Assembly: GCA_002007465.1 (NCBI GenBank)
Contig: LNAC01000030.1
Span: forward strand, 7,849,697-7,913,696
Length of the DNA: 64,000 nucleotides
Reading direction: 5' to 3'
From: Ailurus styani
Taxonomy: Eukaryota; Chordata; Mammalia; Carnivora; Ailuridae
Shown: piece after piece, positions 44,390 through 55,689 of the stretch
How positions within the stretch are numbered: the first letter of the stretch is position 1
Layout: each line of letters opens with the position of its first letter
Program-made: the position numbers and the translations under genes
The notes under the pieces: model-generated
Told to the model about the DNA's origin: nothing
The model's input: only the letters and a program-made list of their open reading frames with translations
Database searches by the model: none

Positions 44390-44640
44390 TTTTCCTTTAT
44401 TGAACATGTATTAGTGGCCAGGCTCAGTGCTAAGAGTTTAGCATGCTTTACATCACTGACTTCTCACAACAAACTATGAGGTCAGGGTTATTACCACTCC
44501 CATTTTGTAGGTGGGGCAACTGAGGCTCAGAGAGGCTGAGTGACTTCCCCTAAGTCACGTAGCTATTTTAAAAGGAAGTCAAGGTTGGAATCCATCTGTG
44601 TCCAATGCCCTTACTGTTGATAGTCCTGGGAGAAGAGGCT
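44390..44640 (-). repeat. MIR SINE
   Basis: GGCAACTGAGGCTCAGAGAG and TCCCCTAAGTCACGTAGCTA. Confidence 0.8.
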
Positions 44641-44689
44641 GAAGGAGGAGGTAGGGATTGATAAGGGACACATGTGCACGTGAAGCGCG

Positions 44690-44930
44690 GCAGCTAGGAA
44701 CACAGACCTTGGTGTGGCCAGAAGTGAGTTCAAATCTACTGCTGCCGGCTGTGTGGCTTTGGGCAAGTTAGTTAGCTGCTCCATGCCTTGTTTTCTTCAT
44801 CTGTAAAATGAGATAATAAAGATCACCTTCCGGTAGGTCATGAGATGAAGCGAGTTAGGGTGTGTAAAGCACTGGACTCAGTGCCTGGTATGTACGTAGT
44901 AAGCCCAGTAAGTCGTCGGGAGCTGTCATT
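44690..44930 (+). repeat. MIR SINE, near full length
   Basis: CAGAAGTGAGTTCAAATCTA, CATCTGTAAAATGAGATAAT, GTAAAGCACTGGACTCAGTG. Confidence 0.85.
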
Positions 44931-45600
44931 AACTCACGCAGACTTATAGACAACGGGAGCTGAGGGTTTTAAGCCGGAAGGTTGCAAATACCTCTAGGAG
45001 GTCCGCTAGGCAGCAGAGCCCCAAATGAAAGGAATATGCTGCTCAAACGATGTGCTTTGGGGCACTGGCCAGAAGTGGCCAGGACGCCTTGGGGCAGGTG
45101 CAAATTCTGGAGGCAGTTGACTTTGTGGTCATTGCAGAAGTCACGCCACATGGCCAGGAACCCACTGCCTGGTCCACAGACAGCAACTTAAGTTACTTTG
45201 GAAAATCTCAGGAGGGGCACTCTGAGCTGAGGGGAGGGAGAATGCCACCTCTCAGGGCTTGCTGATACAAGTTTGGGCCCATGACTTTATAGACCGTCAG
45301 TTCCCTAAATGTTAGAACAACACCAAAATGTGATGTGTACTTATTGCTTGGGTGGTGCAATCATTGGAGGTTCTTTCTCACCCCTTGTGTTTTTGCATGC
45401 TTTCTACCCTGTGTGCACCCCGCAGGAGGGCCGAGCATCCCTGCTCTCACTCTGCAGGAACAGGTCTTCTGGGGCAGGCAGCCCTCTGTCCTTACCAGCA
45501 AGCCCACGATGGCTTGTGTGTCGCTAGGACTTCTTAGTCTCGGGACCACTTGACATTCGTAAATATGATTGAGAGTTTTCGTAAGTTATATCCGTTGCTA
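44931..45600. other. No gene recognised
   Basis: Unique-looking. Short frames only. Confidence 0.45.
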
Positions 45601-45799
45601 ATTTTTTTTAAAAGATTATTTATTTATTTATTTGTCAGAGAAAGAGATCACAAGTAGGCAGAGAGGCAGGCAGAGAGAGAGGAGGAAGCAGGCTCCCTGC
45701 TCAGCAGGGAGCCCGATGTGGTCCTCGATCCTAGGACCCTGAGATCATGACCTGAGCCGAAGGCAGAGGCTTTAACCCACTGAGCCACCCAGGCGCCCT
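45601..45799 (-). mobile_element. can-SINE (young)
   Basis: GATCACAAGTAGGCAGAGAG body and CTGAGCCACCCAGGCGCC head, reverse. Confidence 0.96.
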
Positions 45800-46044
45800 C
45801 TTTTTTTTTTTTAAATATTTATTTTCTTTTTACTAACTATGCACTGAAAATACTTGTAGTGATAATGCCATCCAGAATAATGTTTTAAAGTACTTTGTGC
45901 CTTATGGTCACAGGAAATTAGTTTTTAATATTAATTCATTATCCCATAATGAATACATATCTTTTAATTATTTTTTATTTAGAATGAAGAAAATTTATTT
46001 TTTTTCAGCATATGACATGGTGTTTTTATTCAGTGTGTGTTTCT

Positions 46045-46543
46045 TAATTTAATTTAATTTTTATTAACCTATAATGTATTATTTGTTTCAGGGGTGCAGG
46101 TCTGTGATTCATCAGTCTTATGAAATTCACAGCACTCACCATAGTACATACCTCCCCAATGTCCATCACCAGCCACCCCATCCCTCCAGCCCCCCTCACT
46201 CCAGCAACCCTCAGTTTCTTTCCTGAGATTAAGAGTCTCTTATGGTTTGTCTCCCTCTCTGGTTTCATCTCGTTTCATTTTTCCCTCCCTACCCCTATGA
46301 TCCTCTGTCTTGTTTCTCAAATTCCTCATATCATTAAGATCAAATGATAATTGTCCATCTCTGATTGACATATTTCACTTAGCATAATACCCTCTAGTTC
46401 CAGCCGAGTTGTTGGAAATGGCGAAATTTTGGTTTTTTTGATGGCTGCATAATATTCCATTGTACATATATACCACATTTATCCATTCTTCTAGTGTTGG
46501 ACATCTAGGCTCTTTCCATAGTTTGGTTATTGTGGACTGTTGC
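46045..46543 (-). mobile_element. L1 3' UTR
   Basis: GGGTGCAGGTCTGTGATTCA, ACAGCACTCACCATAGTACA, TGGCTGCATAATATTCCATT in reverse L1 order. Same family as the 23152-23454 copy but extending further 5'. Confidence 0.88.
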
Positions 46544-46610
46544 TAATTTTCATATTAGAAATGAAACCCAAGCAAGTATACTAATAATTCATTCAATAAT
46601 TCATTTGACG

Positions 46611-46828
46611 CAGTCGTCCTCAGTTAGGGGTAATTTTGGCTTTCAGGAGACATTCAGCAATGTCTGGGGACATTTTTGTTCATCACGACTGGGGGTTGGC
46701 AAGTGCTACTGGCAACTAGAAGTGGAAGCCAGTGATGCTGCCAATGCCTTTCATGCACAGGACAGACCCGTAGTGGCAATTTCGGACCTGGTCCAAAAGG
46801 GCAATAGTGCCGGGGTTGAGAAACCCTG
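46611..46828 (+). mobile_element. MER20, near full length
   Basis: Starts at CAGTCGTCCTCAGTTAGGGG and ends GTTGAGAAACCCTG. TTCAGCAATGTCTGGGGACA is the core. Confidence 0.9.
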
Positions 46829-46902
46829 ATTTAAAGGAAAGGTGATAAACTCATTAGATGCTGGTTTTAAAACATATTTTTGTAAGAAATAATATTTTCC
46901 AG

Positions 46903-47102
46903 GGGTGCCTGGGAGGGTCAGTTGGTGGAGCGTCTGACCCTTGGTTTTGGCCTAGGTCACGATCTCAGGGTCGTGAGACTGAGCCCCAACTCACATTCTG
47001 TGCTTGGAGGGGAGTCTGCTGGGGATTCTCTCTTTCTGCCCCCCCCCTTGTTCTCTCTCTATCTCTAAAATAATGAGTAAAATAAAAGTCTTAAAAATAA
47101 TA
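46903..47102 (+). mobile_element. can-SINE (older), outer of a nested pair
   Basis: Head GGGGTGCCTGGGAGGGTCAG to tail AAAATAAAAGTCTTAAAAAT. A second SINE starts directly in its tail. Confidence 0.9.
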
Positions 47103-47300
47103 GGGGTGCCTGTGTGGCTCAGGTCATGATCTCCAGGTCCTGGGATCGAGCACCGCTTCGGGTTCTTTGCTCAGCGGGGAGTCTGCTTCTTCCTCTCCCT
47201 CTGCCTCTCCCCCTGCTCATGCTCTCTCTGTCTCTCCTCTCTCTCTCAAATGAATAAATAAAACATTTTTTAAAATAAATAAATAAAAATGAAAAAAAAA
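47103..47300 (+). mobile_element. can-SINE, inserted in the tail of its neighbour
   Basis: Short head (GGGGTGCCTGTGTGGCTCAG), which skips part of the tRNA-like region, then an A-rich tail. AGAAATAATATTTTCCA and AGAAATAATGCTTTTCAA flank the pair as a whole. Confidence 0.9.
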
Positions 47301-47304
47301 CCCA

Positions 47305-48325
47305 GAAATAATGCTTTTCAAATAAGAAAAAAAAGTAGCCAGAAAAGTGGTGTTGTTTTCCGATATTTGCAGACCTCTTCAATGTCTGTTTTCCAGTGGC
47401 CAAGACTGCGTTCGACCTGTTGCAATACCACATGTCATGGACCTTCTGGAAAACTCCAGAGCATGAGTTTTGTCAGAGAATGAGAATGAAAAAGACAAAG
47501 AATGTCTCAATACTATTAGGAAAACTGGTTTGACCTGTGGATCCCCCAAAGTGTCTCTGGGACCCCAGGGAATCCACCTGTGGAGAATGGCTGCTGTAGG
47601 AAGAGCCTCCCAGACTATTTCCAGAAACAACTGTTGTGTTTTAGACGTGAACATATCTGGCCCCACTGTCCCCCCGTGGGAGGGCAGTCGGGGGTTGGGG
47701 TGGGGGGAGGAATTGGTGAAAAAGCCGAATGTGTGTGGTGCCCCGAGCCCAGCCCCCTTCTCCTGACTCCCTGGCGTTCCTTCTGTCAGACCCTAGACAA
47801 ACGTGACAATTTCTAAGGACAGATCTCACATTTCACCTTCGTGAGAAAACAACAGGCCAGACAAGTGAGAATAAAAGGAAAGAGGAGAAAGGGGTGGGGG
47901 AGGTGGGCTTCCTCGGCTGTTCTCAGAGGGAGGAGGGCTGCCCCTAGCTGCCTTGGGGTCCCGCGGCCCTGGGTGTGCGTGGACGGCCCACGCCTCGGCC
48001 TTGCCCAAGAGCCCGGCCCTGGCAGCGGCAAGCAAGGTGGCCTGCCTGGTCTCTGAGTCACCCACCTGAGTTTCACAGGGCGAGATAGGCTAATTTTCAC
48101 CAAGGAGAGAGGGAGCCCCAGGCTTTGAGGCCCGGGAGGGGTGAGCCAGGGTGTTGCCTCTTCTCTGAGAAAGAGCCATAAATCCAGGTCAGGAAGCCAG
48201 CCACTCAGGAGGCCCGGCTCCCTGGGGCCCCCTCTGGGTGAGCCTTTCATTGTCCCCAGGCCCCGGAGCGGGGGGGGGGAGAGTTCCAGCTGCCAATCCA
48301 TGGCAGCTGAGGAAACAGGAGCAGA
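47305..48325. other. No gene recognised
   Basis: GC-rich from 47880. The 172-codon minus frame at 47813-48331 has no recognisable family. Confidence 0.4.
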
Positions 48326-48329
48326 GGGC

Positions 48330-48510
48330 ATTTATGGAGCACCTGCTGTGTGCTTTAGGCTCTGAGCTAATTCTATTTAACCCTGGCCACAACCTGCGCT
48401 GTGGGGATTGTTATCACCCCGCTTTTATCCGTGTGGGCAACAAGGCCCGAGGAGGAAACGACTTACCTATGGTCCAGGGAGACTAGATCTGGAATTGGGT
48501 CTTGGTTTGT
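48330..48510 (-). repeat. MIR SINE
   Basis: GAGCACCTGCTGTGTGCTTT and CCACAACCTGCGCTGTGGGG in reversed MIR order. Confidence 0.65.
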
Positions 48511-48754
48511 CGGGATCCGCAGCCCAGACTCACAAGCTTCCTCCTATAAATCGCTGTGTTAAGAGTCAGGCGTTTACTAATGGACCAGATTACGAGGGTC
48601 CACTCTGAGCCTCGCTAGATGCCTGAGATACAGACAATAAAACCCATTCTCCACCTTCCTCCACGCTCTCGACCCGGCGGGAAGGCACAGTGGGGAGGGG
48701 AGGGCTGGGCAAGGAAACGGGCGATTATACGGGATTGTACCAAGCGCTGTGATG

Positions 48755-48915
48755 AGGCAAGCCGGGTGCAAGGGAGCCCCAGGGGCCCCTGACTCAGGCT
48801 GGGGAGAGGGTGGGCAAGGCCAGCTTCCCGGAGGAGATGATGCAGAAGCTAGAGACAAGTTGGGGGTCGCCCAACAAGGAGGAGGAAGAGCATCCCAGCT
48901 GGAGGGACGGGCCAC
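48755..48915 (-). repeat. L2 fragment
   Basis: CTTCCCGGAGGAGATGATGC and GAGCATCCCAGCTGGAGGGA. Confidence 0.55.
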
Positions 48916-49500
48916 ACACCCAGTGACCCTACTCCCCCTTTGGACTCGTTACTGGGACACCGCTTCCAGTTAGGGGTTCCGGAGCTCTCAGATTTCTAGC
49001 ACAAGCCCTCTACCCTGTTTACACTCTATTTCTGGGAGAGAAACAGTCTGGGCACTTAGCCGGGAAGCCAGGGACAGTGGTGGTGGCTGGGGACTCAAGG
49101 TGGCTCCAGGCCCAGGGGCACGGAGAGGGGAGGGAGGAGAGGTTGGGAGTGGGGGTGCAGGAGGTCACTACCCCCCTAAATAGATGTTTGGGTCACTAAA
49201 TATCTATCTTAGAAATAGATATTTGCATGCTGAGTATGCTTTTCATGCCGGACACAAAGCTAGGCGCCGGACATAAAGTACCTCGCTGGAATTTTATCAT
49301 TGTGAACTTCAGGGTGAATCCTTTCACTGGAGACCTTACACAATTCCCCACCCGCATGGTACAAGAGCAATCCTGACAAAGGGGTCTCGTGCTTTCCTTT
49401 ACCAGCCAATGCCTGGACCCTGTGGCTGTGGCGTGTAGAGGTCACAATTTGCTTGCTTGGCCTACCGTGAAATGATATGCATTTGCATGACTTTTTCTTT
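48916..49500. other. No gene recognised
   Basis: Unique-looking sequence with a short TATTTAGAT-type simple stretch at 49180-49225. Confidence 0.45.
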
Positions 49501-49502
49501 CT

Positions 49503-49699
49503 CTTTTTAAAGATTTTATTTACTTATTTGACAGAAAGAGAGACACAGTGAGAGAGGGAACACAAGCAAAGGGAGTGGGAGAGGGAGAAGCAGGCTCACC
49601 GCTGAGCAGGGAGCCGGATGCGGGGCTCGATCCCAGGACCCTGGGATCCTGACCTGAGCCGAAGGCAGACACTTAACAACTGAGCCACCCAGGTGCCCC
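49503..49699 (-). mobile_element. can-SINE
   Basis: AAAGATTTTATTTACTTATT tail, CTGAGCCACCCAGGTGCCCC head, reverse. CATGACTTTTTC and GATGACTTTTTC flank it. Confidence 0.95.
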
Positions 49700-51510
49700 T
49701 GGATGACTTTTTCAAGGGGCTTGCGTAGGGCATACTCTTTCTTATTAATATGTCTTTCTGTCACACAACCTCCTTATTGGTACCATCATGACACCATCAC
49801 AGCAGGAGGCAGAGAGGGCCCTGAGAAGTGAAGGCACCAACTGGGGGGTGGGGGGGAATAGTGGGGCTGGAATTGGAGCTCAGACAGCCTGGCGCCCAAA
49901 ATCCCGGATCCTCACCCACCTTCTCTGATGCCAGAAAAATCCATGAATCTGGGAAGGCCCCCTCCTCCCTGCAGCCTGTCTGAGCCTGGTTTAGCCTAAC
50001 TCTTGATGGCTGGCTCTTTCAAACCTTTCTCCCCCCTGGGGGAGCACAGGGAGGGAGAGGGAGTAAAGTGTCCAGAGACCATGTTTAAGGTTTTCCCAAG
50101 TGACTCAGGGGCTGGGCCCCAAAGAAAGTCAGGTCGGCATGCCTGGGCAAGCCCCCCTGTCCTCGTTCCCCTTTACCCAAACAAGGCGTGAGTGTGGGGC
50201 CACTTGGGGCCCAGCGGGGCTGTAAGGCAGCCGGGGGTGGGGGGTTGGTGCCAGTTGTGGGAGTAGAATAATAAGATCTTAAAACCAATTACCAGGAGGG
50301 AAGTGATTTCTTCCTTCAAAATGACTTCAAAATAGGAACTCCTGATAAACCCAAAGAAGAAAGTGTAAAACCCAGGATCCCGTCACTCAAGCATAAACTA
50401 ACACTGTTCCTATTTTGGGCGTGGTTCCCTCCAGGGCTTGGTGTATGCACCTATCTCTATACATATTTATATTTATAATAATAAATGTATTCACAATAAC
50501 ATTTTATTATTGCCAAAATAACGTGTCTTCACTGTAGAACACTTAGAGAGTAGAAATGAAGAAGGTAAAAAACGATGATCTCAGCCAGGATGACTTTCTA
50601 GGTTTTCCTGTTTTCTTGTAAATTACCTTACAATGAATATATTAATACAAATCATCAGGACACTCCCGCCTGCTGGAGTCTTCAGCATGGAGGGGGCTCC
50701 CTGAAATCATTTCTCCAAATGAACAGAACTTAAAGCCAACACAAAGTCATGGATTTTAACCTCTTTTACACAGCAGACGCTCTTGAGAATCCCGCAAGAG
50801 CTACAGACACACAAAACAGACATACAAAAATGCACATGGAAATGTTTTCCTAAAATGTCAGGGGGTCCAGAGACTCCCTGAAGCCCTTACATAGGAGCCA
50901 CGGGCCCCAGGCGCCAACTCCCCCCACCCCGTTCCTGAATTATCAATTGAGGAAGGGCTTCTGATCCCAGAGCCCAGAGGAAAGTCACACCCAGCACCCT
51001 CCACCCCTGCCCAGGCTCCCCTTTTTCACTTGAATACTTTTATGGGGGGCATTTCAGTGCAGTTGGCTGTGTGGGAGGGGGTTTCTGTCAGTTTAGTATT
51101 TCATTCCTTTAAAAAAAAGTCATTGTTCTCATTTTGTTTTGCCTCTAAATACTTAAGTTTTTAAATGTTGATGGGATTTCCAACATACAGAAAAGTAGGG
51201 CGGGTAATACAAGGAACTATTATACACTCTATACACTCTGTTTTGTTTTGTTACAAAAATAACACATGCCAGTGGTAACACGTCAAATGACGCCGAAGTG
51301 TGTGGAAAAAAAAGTTAATAGGCTTCCTTTTCCCCTCCCAACACACAGAACGTAAACCTTCTCTAAGCCCCTGGGAACATACAAAAGTACATATGTGTGT
51401 ATGTATTTACAGGAATATGATCCTTTTGTTTTTTAAAAAAATCCCTTATTTTACAGATACAGAATAGCTGCTATGTCTGAGATTTATGTTTTCTGTTCAC
51501 TGAAACAAAA
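49700..51510. other. No gene recognised; old L1-like stretches
   Basis: 50290-50640 and 51170-51480 resemble old L1 3' UTR (ACTTAGAGAGTAGAAATGAA, AACATACAGAAAAGTAGGGC). The rest is unassigned. Confidence 0.35.
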
Positions 51511-51512
51511 TA

Positions 51513-51611
51513 CAGGGGCTCCTGGCTGGCTGGCGGTAGAGTGGGTGACTTGATCTTGGGACTTTGGGTTTAAGCCCCACTTGCATATACAGAGCACTTA
51601 AAAAAAAATAA
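51513..51611 (+). mobile_element. Short can-SINE (tRNA-like part plus tail)
   Basis: GGGGCTCCTGGCTGGCTGGC, GGGTTTAAGCCCCACTTGCA, then an A-rich tail. AAATACAG lies on both sides. Confidence 0.85.
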
Positions 51612-51614
51612 AGA

Positions 51615-52390
51615 CACTAAATACAGCTATCCAGGGCTGGCTGGCTGACTTCAAACCATCAACAGGAAAAGTGTTCAGAAAAACAAGAGGGAAAATGAAA
51701 AGATAAGCAGAAAATCAAGGGGATGGTTGAGCAGCTTCCGAGGCTCATGTGCAGGGATCTGGGGGCGGTCTGGAACACGGCCTTCCACAGTTTGCTTCTT
51801 TCATTTACTATTCTTTCTGACATCCTCTAGGTCGAGGATCCTGTTAGTACTCCATACTTTTTCATTATATTCTTGAGCAGTACTTTCTTCATCCCGTCCC
51901 CTATAAATGCATATCCAGGTTATTTCTGATTTGCAACAGTGGGCAACCATCCTGATGTAACAGTCCTCCTGTTACGTCTTTAACTGGGCGGTACCTAGAC
52001 TGTAGAAAACTTTTGTGCGAATCAGCAAAAGGTGTCTCTCCAGGCAGACCTGTGCCTGTAACAAGGCACGCTGCCCCTCAGCCTGGTGTCCTTGTGCAGT
52101 GAACAACCTGTACCTCTGTACAGGGTAGTCTCACCTTGTGTACTCATTTTTCCTCATGTAGGAGAGATCTCTGAAAGTAAGACTGCTTGTACAAAGGGTA
52201 CGTGTGCAGTTTTAACTATAAAAGATTCTGCTAGATTCATGTATGTGTGCACATTTGTGTGCAAGTGCGTGTGTGCTTATAAAATTGGTATCATATTTGC
52301 TATAACATATTTATATGAACTGTAACATATTTCAGTCCTAACATATTTTGACTGCCTTTTCCGTCACTATCAATTCTATGTTTGCACCTT
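51615..52390. other. No gene recognised; probable old LINE
   Basis: ATTATATTCTTGAGCAGTAC, GGTTATTTCTGATTTGCAAC look like reverse L1 3' UTR, family not settled. Confidence 0.4.
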
Positions 52391-52490
52391 GATTTTTTTT
52401 AAACATCTTTTGAGGTATAACTGACGTACAATAAATTATACTTTTGGGGGGAGGGCAACAGTAAAGGCTTTATTAGAAAATTCTCACCCT

Positions 52491-52713
52491 GGGGCACCTG
52501 CGTGGCTCAGTGGGTTGGGTGTCCAACTATTGCTTTCAGCTCAGGTCATGATCATGGTCATGGGATCCAGCCCCACGCTGGGCTCTGCACTCAGTGGAGA
52601 GTCTGGTTGGAGATTTGGGAATTCTTTCTCCTCTCCCTCTGCCCGTGCACGCATTATCTCTCTTTCTCGCTCTGTCTTTAAAATAAATAAATAAATCTTT
52701 AAAAAAAGAAAAA
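52491..52713 (+). mobile_element. can-SINE with clear target duplication
   Basis: Head TGGGGCACCTGCGTGGCTCA, tail AAATAAATAAATAAATCTTT. AGAAAATTCTCACCCTG and AGAAAATTCTCATCCTG flank it. Confidence 0.95.
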
Positions 52714-53699
52714 AGAAAATTCTCATCCTGAATTGGTGAAGTGTAAATTATACCCATTTAAAACATACAGTTTCTTACAAATATCCCATTATTACATTGT
52801 ATAACTGAAACTAATAGAACATTATAGGTCAATTATATCTCAACAAAAAATAGATAAGCCCATAAATAGGCCAATAAAAAATGTAAAGTTTCATAAGTTT
52901 GACATATGGATGCACTGTTGAAACCATAACCAAAATCAAGACAATGAACATATCCATTACCCTCAAAATCCCTTTGAAATCCCCCCTCCTACCCCTTCTT
53001 GCACATTCCCCAATCTCCAGGCAACCACTGCTTCACGTTCCTCATTATAGATTAGTTTATCCTTCCTACCATTGTAAAAAAATTACACAGTAATTACATA
53101 GTATGTATTCTCTTTTGTCTAACTTCTTTCACTCAGCAAAATTATTTTGCAATTCACCAGTGTTATTGCATGTATCCATAGCTCATTCATTTGCATGGCT
53201 AAGGAACGTTCCATTGCATGGCTGTACCACACTGAATAGTTTATCCATTTACCTGTTAATGGACATTTGGGTTGTTTCATGTATGGGTCTCTGACAAATA
53301 ATACTGTTGTGACAATTCATGCACAAATCTTAGTGTGGATATAGATTTTCATTATTCTTGGGAAGAAACCTAGGAATAGAATGGCTAGATCATTTGTCTG
53401 GTGTGTGATCAGCTTTTTAAGGAAATCCCCAAGTTTTCCAGAGCGGTTGTACTATTTTACCTTCCTACCAATTAGAATTCCAGTTATTCCGTGTGCTTAT
53501 CAACACGATATAGCTGGTCTTTTTAATTTTTACAATTTTATGGGGGACATTTTCCATCTGTGCACCTTATTTGGTGAAGTGTCTGTTCAAATCTTTTGCC
53601 CGTTCATAGATTTGGTTGGTTATTTTCTTATTATTGAGTTTTGAGCATTGATAAATTCTGGACAAAAAGTTTCTTATCAGATGCCTGATTTGCAAACAT

Positions 53700-53921
53700 T
53701 TTATTTATTTATTTATTTATTTATTATTTTTTAAGATTTTATTTATTTATTTCACAGAGGGAGAGAGATCACAAGGAGGCAGAGAGGAAGGCAGAGAGAG
53801 AGAGGGGGAAGCAGGCTCCCCGCTGAGCAGGGAGCCCGATGCGGGCCTCGATCTCAGGACCCTGAGATCATGACCTGAGCTGAAAGCAGAGGCTTTAACC
53901 CACTGAGCCACCCAGGTGCCC
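53700..53921 (-). mobile_element. can-SINE (young) with long TTTA tail
   Basis: GATCACAAGGAGGCAGAGAG body and CTGAGCCACCCAGGTGCCC head, reverse. TTTGCAAACATTTT and CTGCAAACATTTT flank it. Confidence 0.93.
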
Positions 53922-54245
53922 TGCAAACATTTTTTTTGCTTGCATCTTATTTCTTTATATTTTATAACTTTTTGTTTTTATTTACTTTGATTCTATTTCA
54001 TTTATTTTATTATTTTCAACAATTTAATTTTTTGTTGTTTGCAAACATTTTATTTATTTAATTTTGTGGCTTGTCTTTTCATTCTCTTACTGGTGTTTTT
54101 TGAAGAGCAAAAGTCTTTAATATAAATGGAATCCAATTGATCAATTTTCCCTTTACGGTTTGGGGTTTTTGTATCTAAGAAATCTTTCACTGGTCCAAGA
54201 TCATAGAGAATTTTTCCTAATGTTTCTTTCTCTTTCTTTCTTTCT

Positions 54246-54346
54246 TAAGATTTTATTTATTTATTTGGGAGAGAGCAAGCTAGAGAGAGAGAGAGAGAAT
54301 ACACAAGCAGGGGGAGGGGTAGAGGGAGAAGCAGACTCTCCACTGA
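54246..54346 (-). mobile_element. can-SINE, tail half only
   Basis: AAGATTTTATTTATTTATTT then GCAGGGGGAGGGGTAGAGGG; the tRNA-like head is absent and the copy stops at an AT-rich block. Confidence 0.85.
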
Positions 54347-54520
54347 TATTAAATATGAAGTATATTATTATGAAATATTATGTTATATTATTATACAAGA
54401 TATTATGAAATATTATATTCTTTTTATGTGTTATATATTATATTATTATGAAATATCATATATGAAATATATTATATATTAATTTATATTAATATAACCA
54501 GATATAGAAATCTAATATAA
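54347..54520. repeat. AT-rich ATATTA low-complexity block
   Basis: Repeated AAATATTATATTATTATG-like units with almost no G or C. Confidence 0.9.
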
Positions 54521-54865
54521 AACCAATCTCCTACAGGTTTAGAGCTGGCATTTACCATCTCTGGGAACAGCTGAACGTTACTAATCAATTCCACTCATAT
54601 CTCCAGAAGGGGAAAACAGTGACAGCACTTGCTGAACCAGAATTCCTAACAAAGTTCAGAAAGCTGATCACATGCATCTAACCACAAGCCAATCTTATTT
54701 AAATCAGAACTGCCCAAAAGAAATATTCTATCAGCCAGCCGTGATCTGAATTCTGGTGGATGTGATCAATTTAAATACGGTACACATTTTAAAAGACATG
54801 AGACATTTTTGTTTTGTAATAAATAAGGCTGTGGTCAAATATTACTCCTTAGTAGTTTTTCTTTT
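54521..54865. other. No gene or repeat recognised
   Basis: Balanced unique-looking sequence between two repeat clusters. I see no frame or family. Confidence 0.4.
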
Positions 54866-55052
54866 AAAGATCTTATTTATTTAAAAAAAAAGATCTTATT
54901 CATTTATTTGACAGAGAGAGAGAGAGAAAGAACATAAGCAGGGGGAATGGCAGGGAGAGGGAGAAGGAGGAGCAGGCTCCCCGAAGAGCAGGGAACTGGA
55001 TGTGGGGCTTGATTCCAGGACCTCAGGATCATGATCTGAACTGAAGGCATCA
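54866..55052 (-). mobile_element. can-SINE, 5'-truncated, abutting the CYCS pseudogene
   Basis: The tail has two AGATCTTATTTATTT-like copies, the body has GAGGAGCAGGCTCCCCGAAG. On the reverse strand it starts within the tRNA-like head (GATGCCTTCAGTTCAGATCA), missing roughly the first 40 bases. Confidence 0.88.
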
Positions 55053-55056
55053 GGTC

Positions 55057-55394
55057 TCCTCCTTTAGTAGATTTTTTGAGATAAGCTATCAAGTCTGTAC
55101 TGTCCCCTGTCTTCTTAATGCCAGTGAAGGTCATTTTTGTTTCAGGGATGTTCTTCTTGGGATTCTCCAAACACTCCATCAGTGTCTCCTCTCCTCCGGC
55201 GATGCCTTTGTTCTTGTTGGTATCCGTGTAAGAAAATCCAGGTCTGGTAATCCAGGTAAGAAAATCTGACTGGTCTTTCACCCAAATAGGCCATGGAGAT
55301 TTGGCCCAGTCTTGTGCTCACCTCCCTTTGCCAGGGTATGGCACTGGGCACACTTCTGAACAAAAACTTTCTTGCCCTTCTCAACATCACTCAT
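55057..55394 (-). pseudogene. CYCS: Cytochrome c (somatic) processed pseudogene
   Basis: On the minus strand an ATG at 55394 opens [19 protein letters not shown], with the haem-binding CAQCH intact, then [16 protein letters not shown] replaces the Arg codon after LFG (CGA to TGA fits CpG decay). About 20 extra bases at 55240-55270, with ATTTTCTTAC and CCTGGATT repeated, shift the frame. The frame recovers as [27 protein letters not shown] and KMTFTGIKK (the haem-ligand Met is kept) and ends near AYLKKSTK without its normal stop. It is intronless, has no CYCS 3' UTR, and runs straight into a same-strand can-SINE. Not functional. Confidence 0.92.
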
Positions 55395-55689
55395 TTTTAA
55401 ATCGCTCTTTCATCGGGTGTGAAACGAAGATGCCCTCTCACAAGCCAGATGCCTGCTCCCTCCAGTAGGAGTTCATTTTTATACATATGGTATGAATGGA
55501 AGGTTTTTGGTTTTCTTTGTTTTTTGCTTACAGATATCCAGTTGCATGTAGATTTTAACGGCAAAATATAACCATTTCCCAGCAAATTTCTTCCCCCCTT
55601 CCTGAAGACAAGTCGTCCCCTAGATGTTTTATTTCCTGCAGTGCTTTCTCCACTGTGGGCCCTTGGGAGTGGTTGTTGAATGACTAAAT
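55395..55689. other. No gene recognised
   Basis: May include a CYCS 5' UTR remnant just upstream of the ATG on the minus strand; I cannot define its end. Confidence 0.35.

Larger units (their letters stand above)
52391..54200 (-). mobile_element. Old L1 3' region, invaded by SINEs
   Basis: GAGGTATAACTGACGTACAA, AAAATCAAGACAATGAACAT, TTTATCCATTTACCTGTTAA, GATAAATTCTGGACAAAAAG are reverse L1 3' UTR words in order over 1.8 kb. can-SINEs at 52491-52713 and 53700-53921 interrupt it, and a short opposite-strand fragment is seen near 52780-52850. Confidence 0.75.

Noticed and set aside
47813..48331. 172-codon minus-strand frame
   Set aside because: Pro-rich composition expected of GC-rich DNA, overlaps equally long frames on the other strand, no recognised domain.
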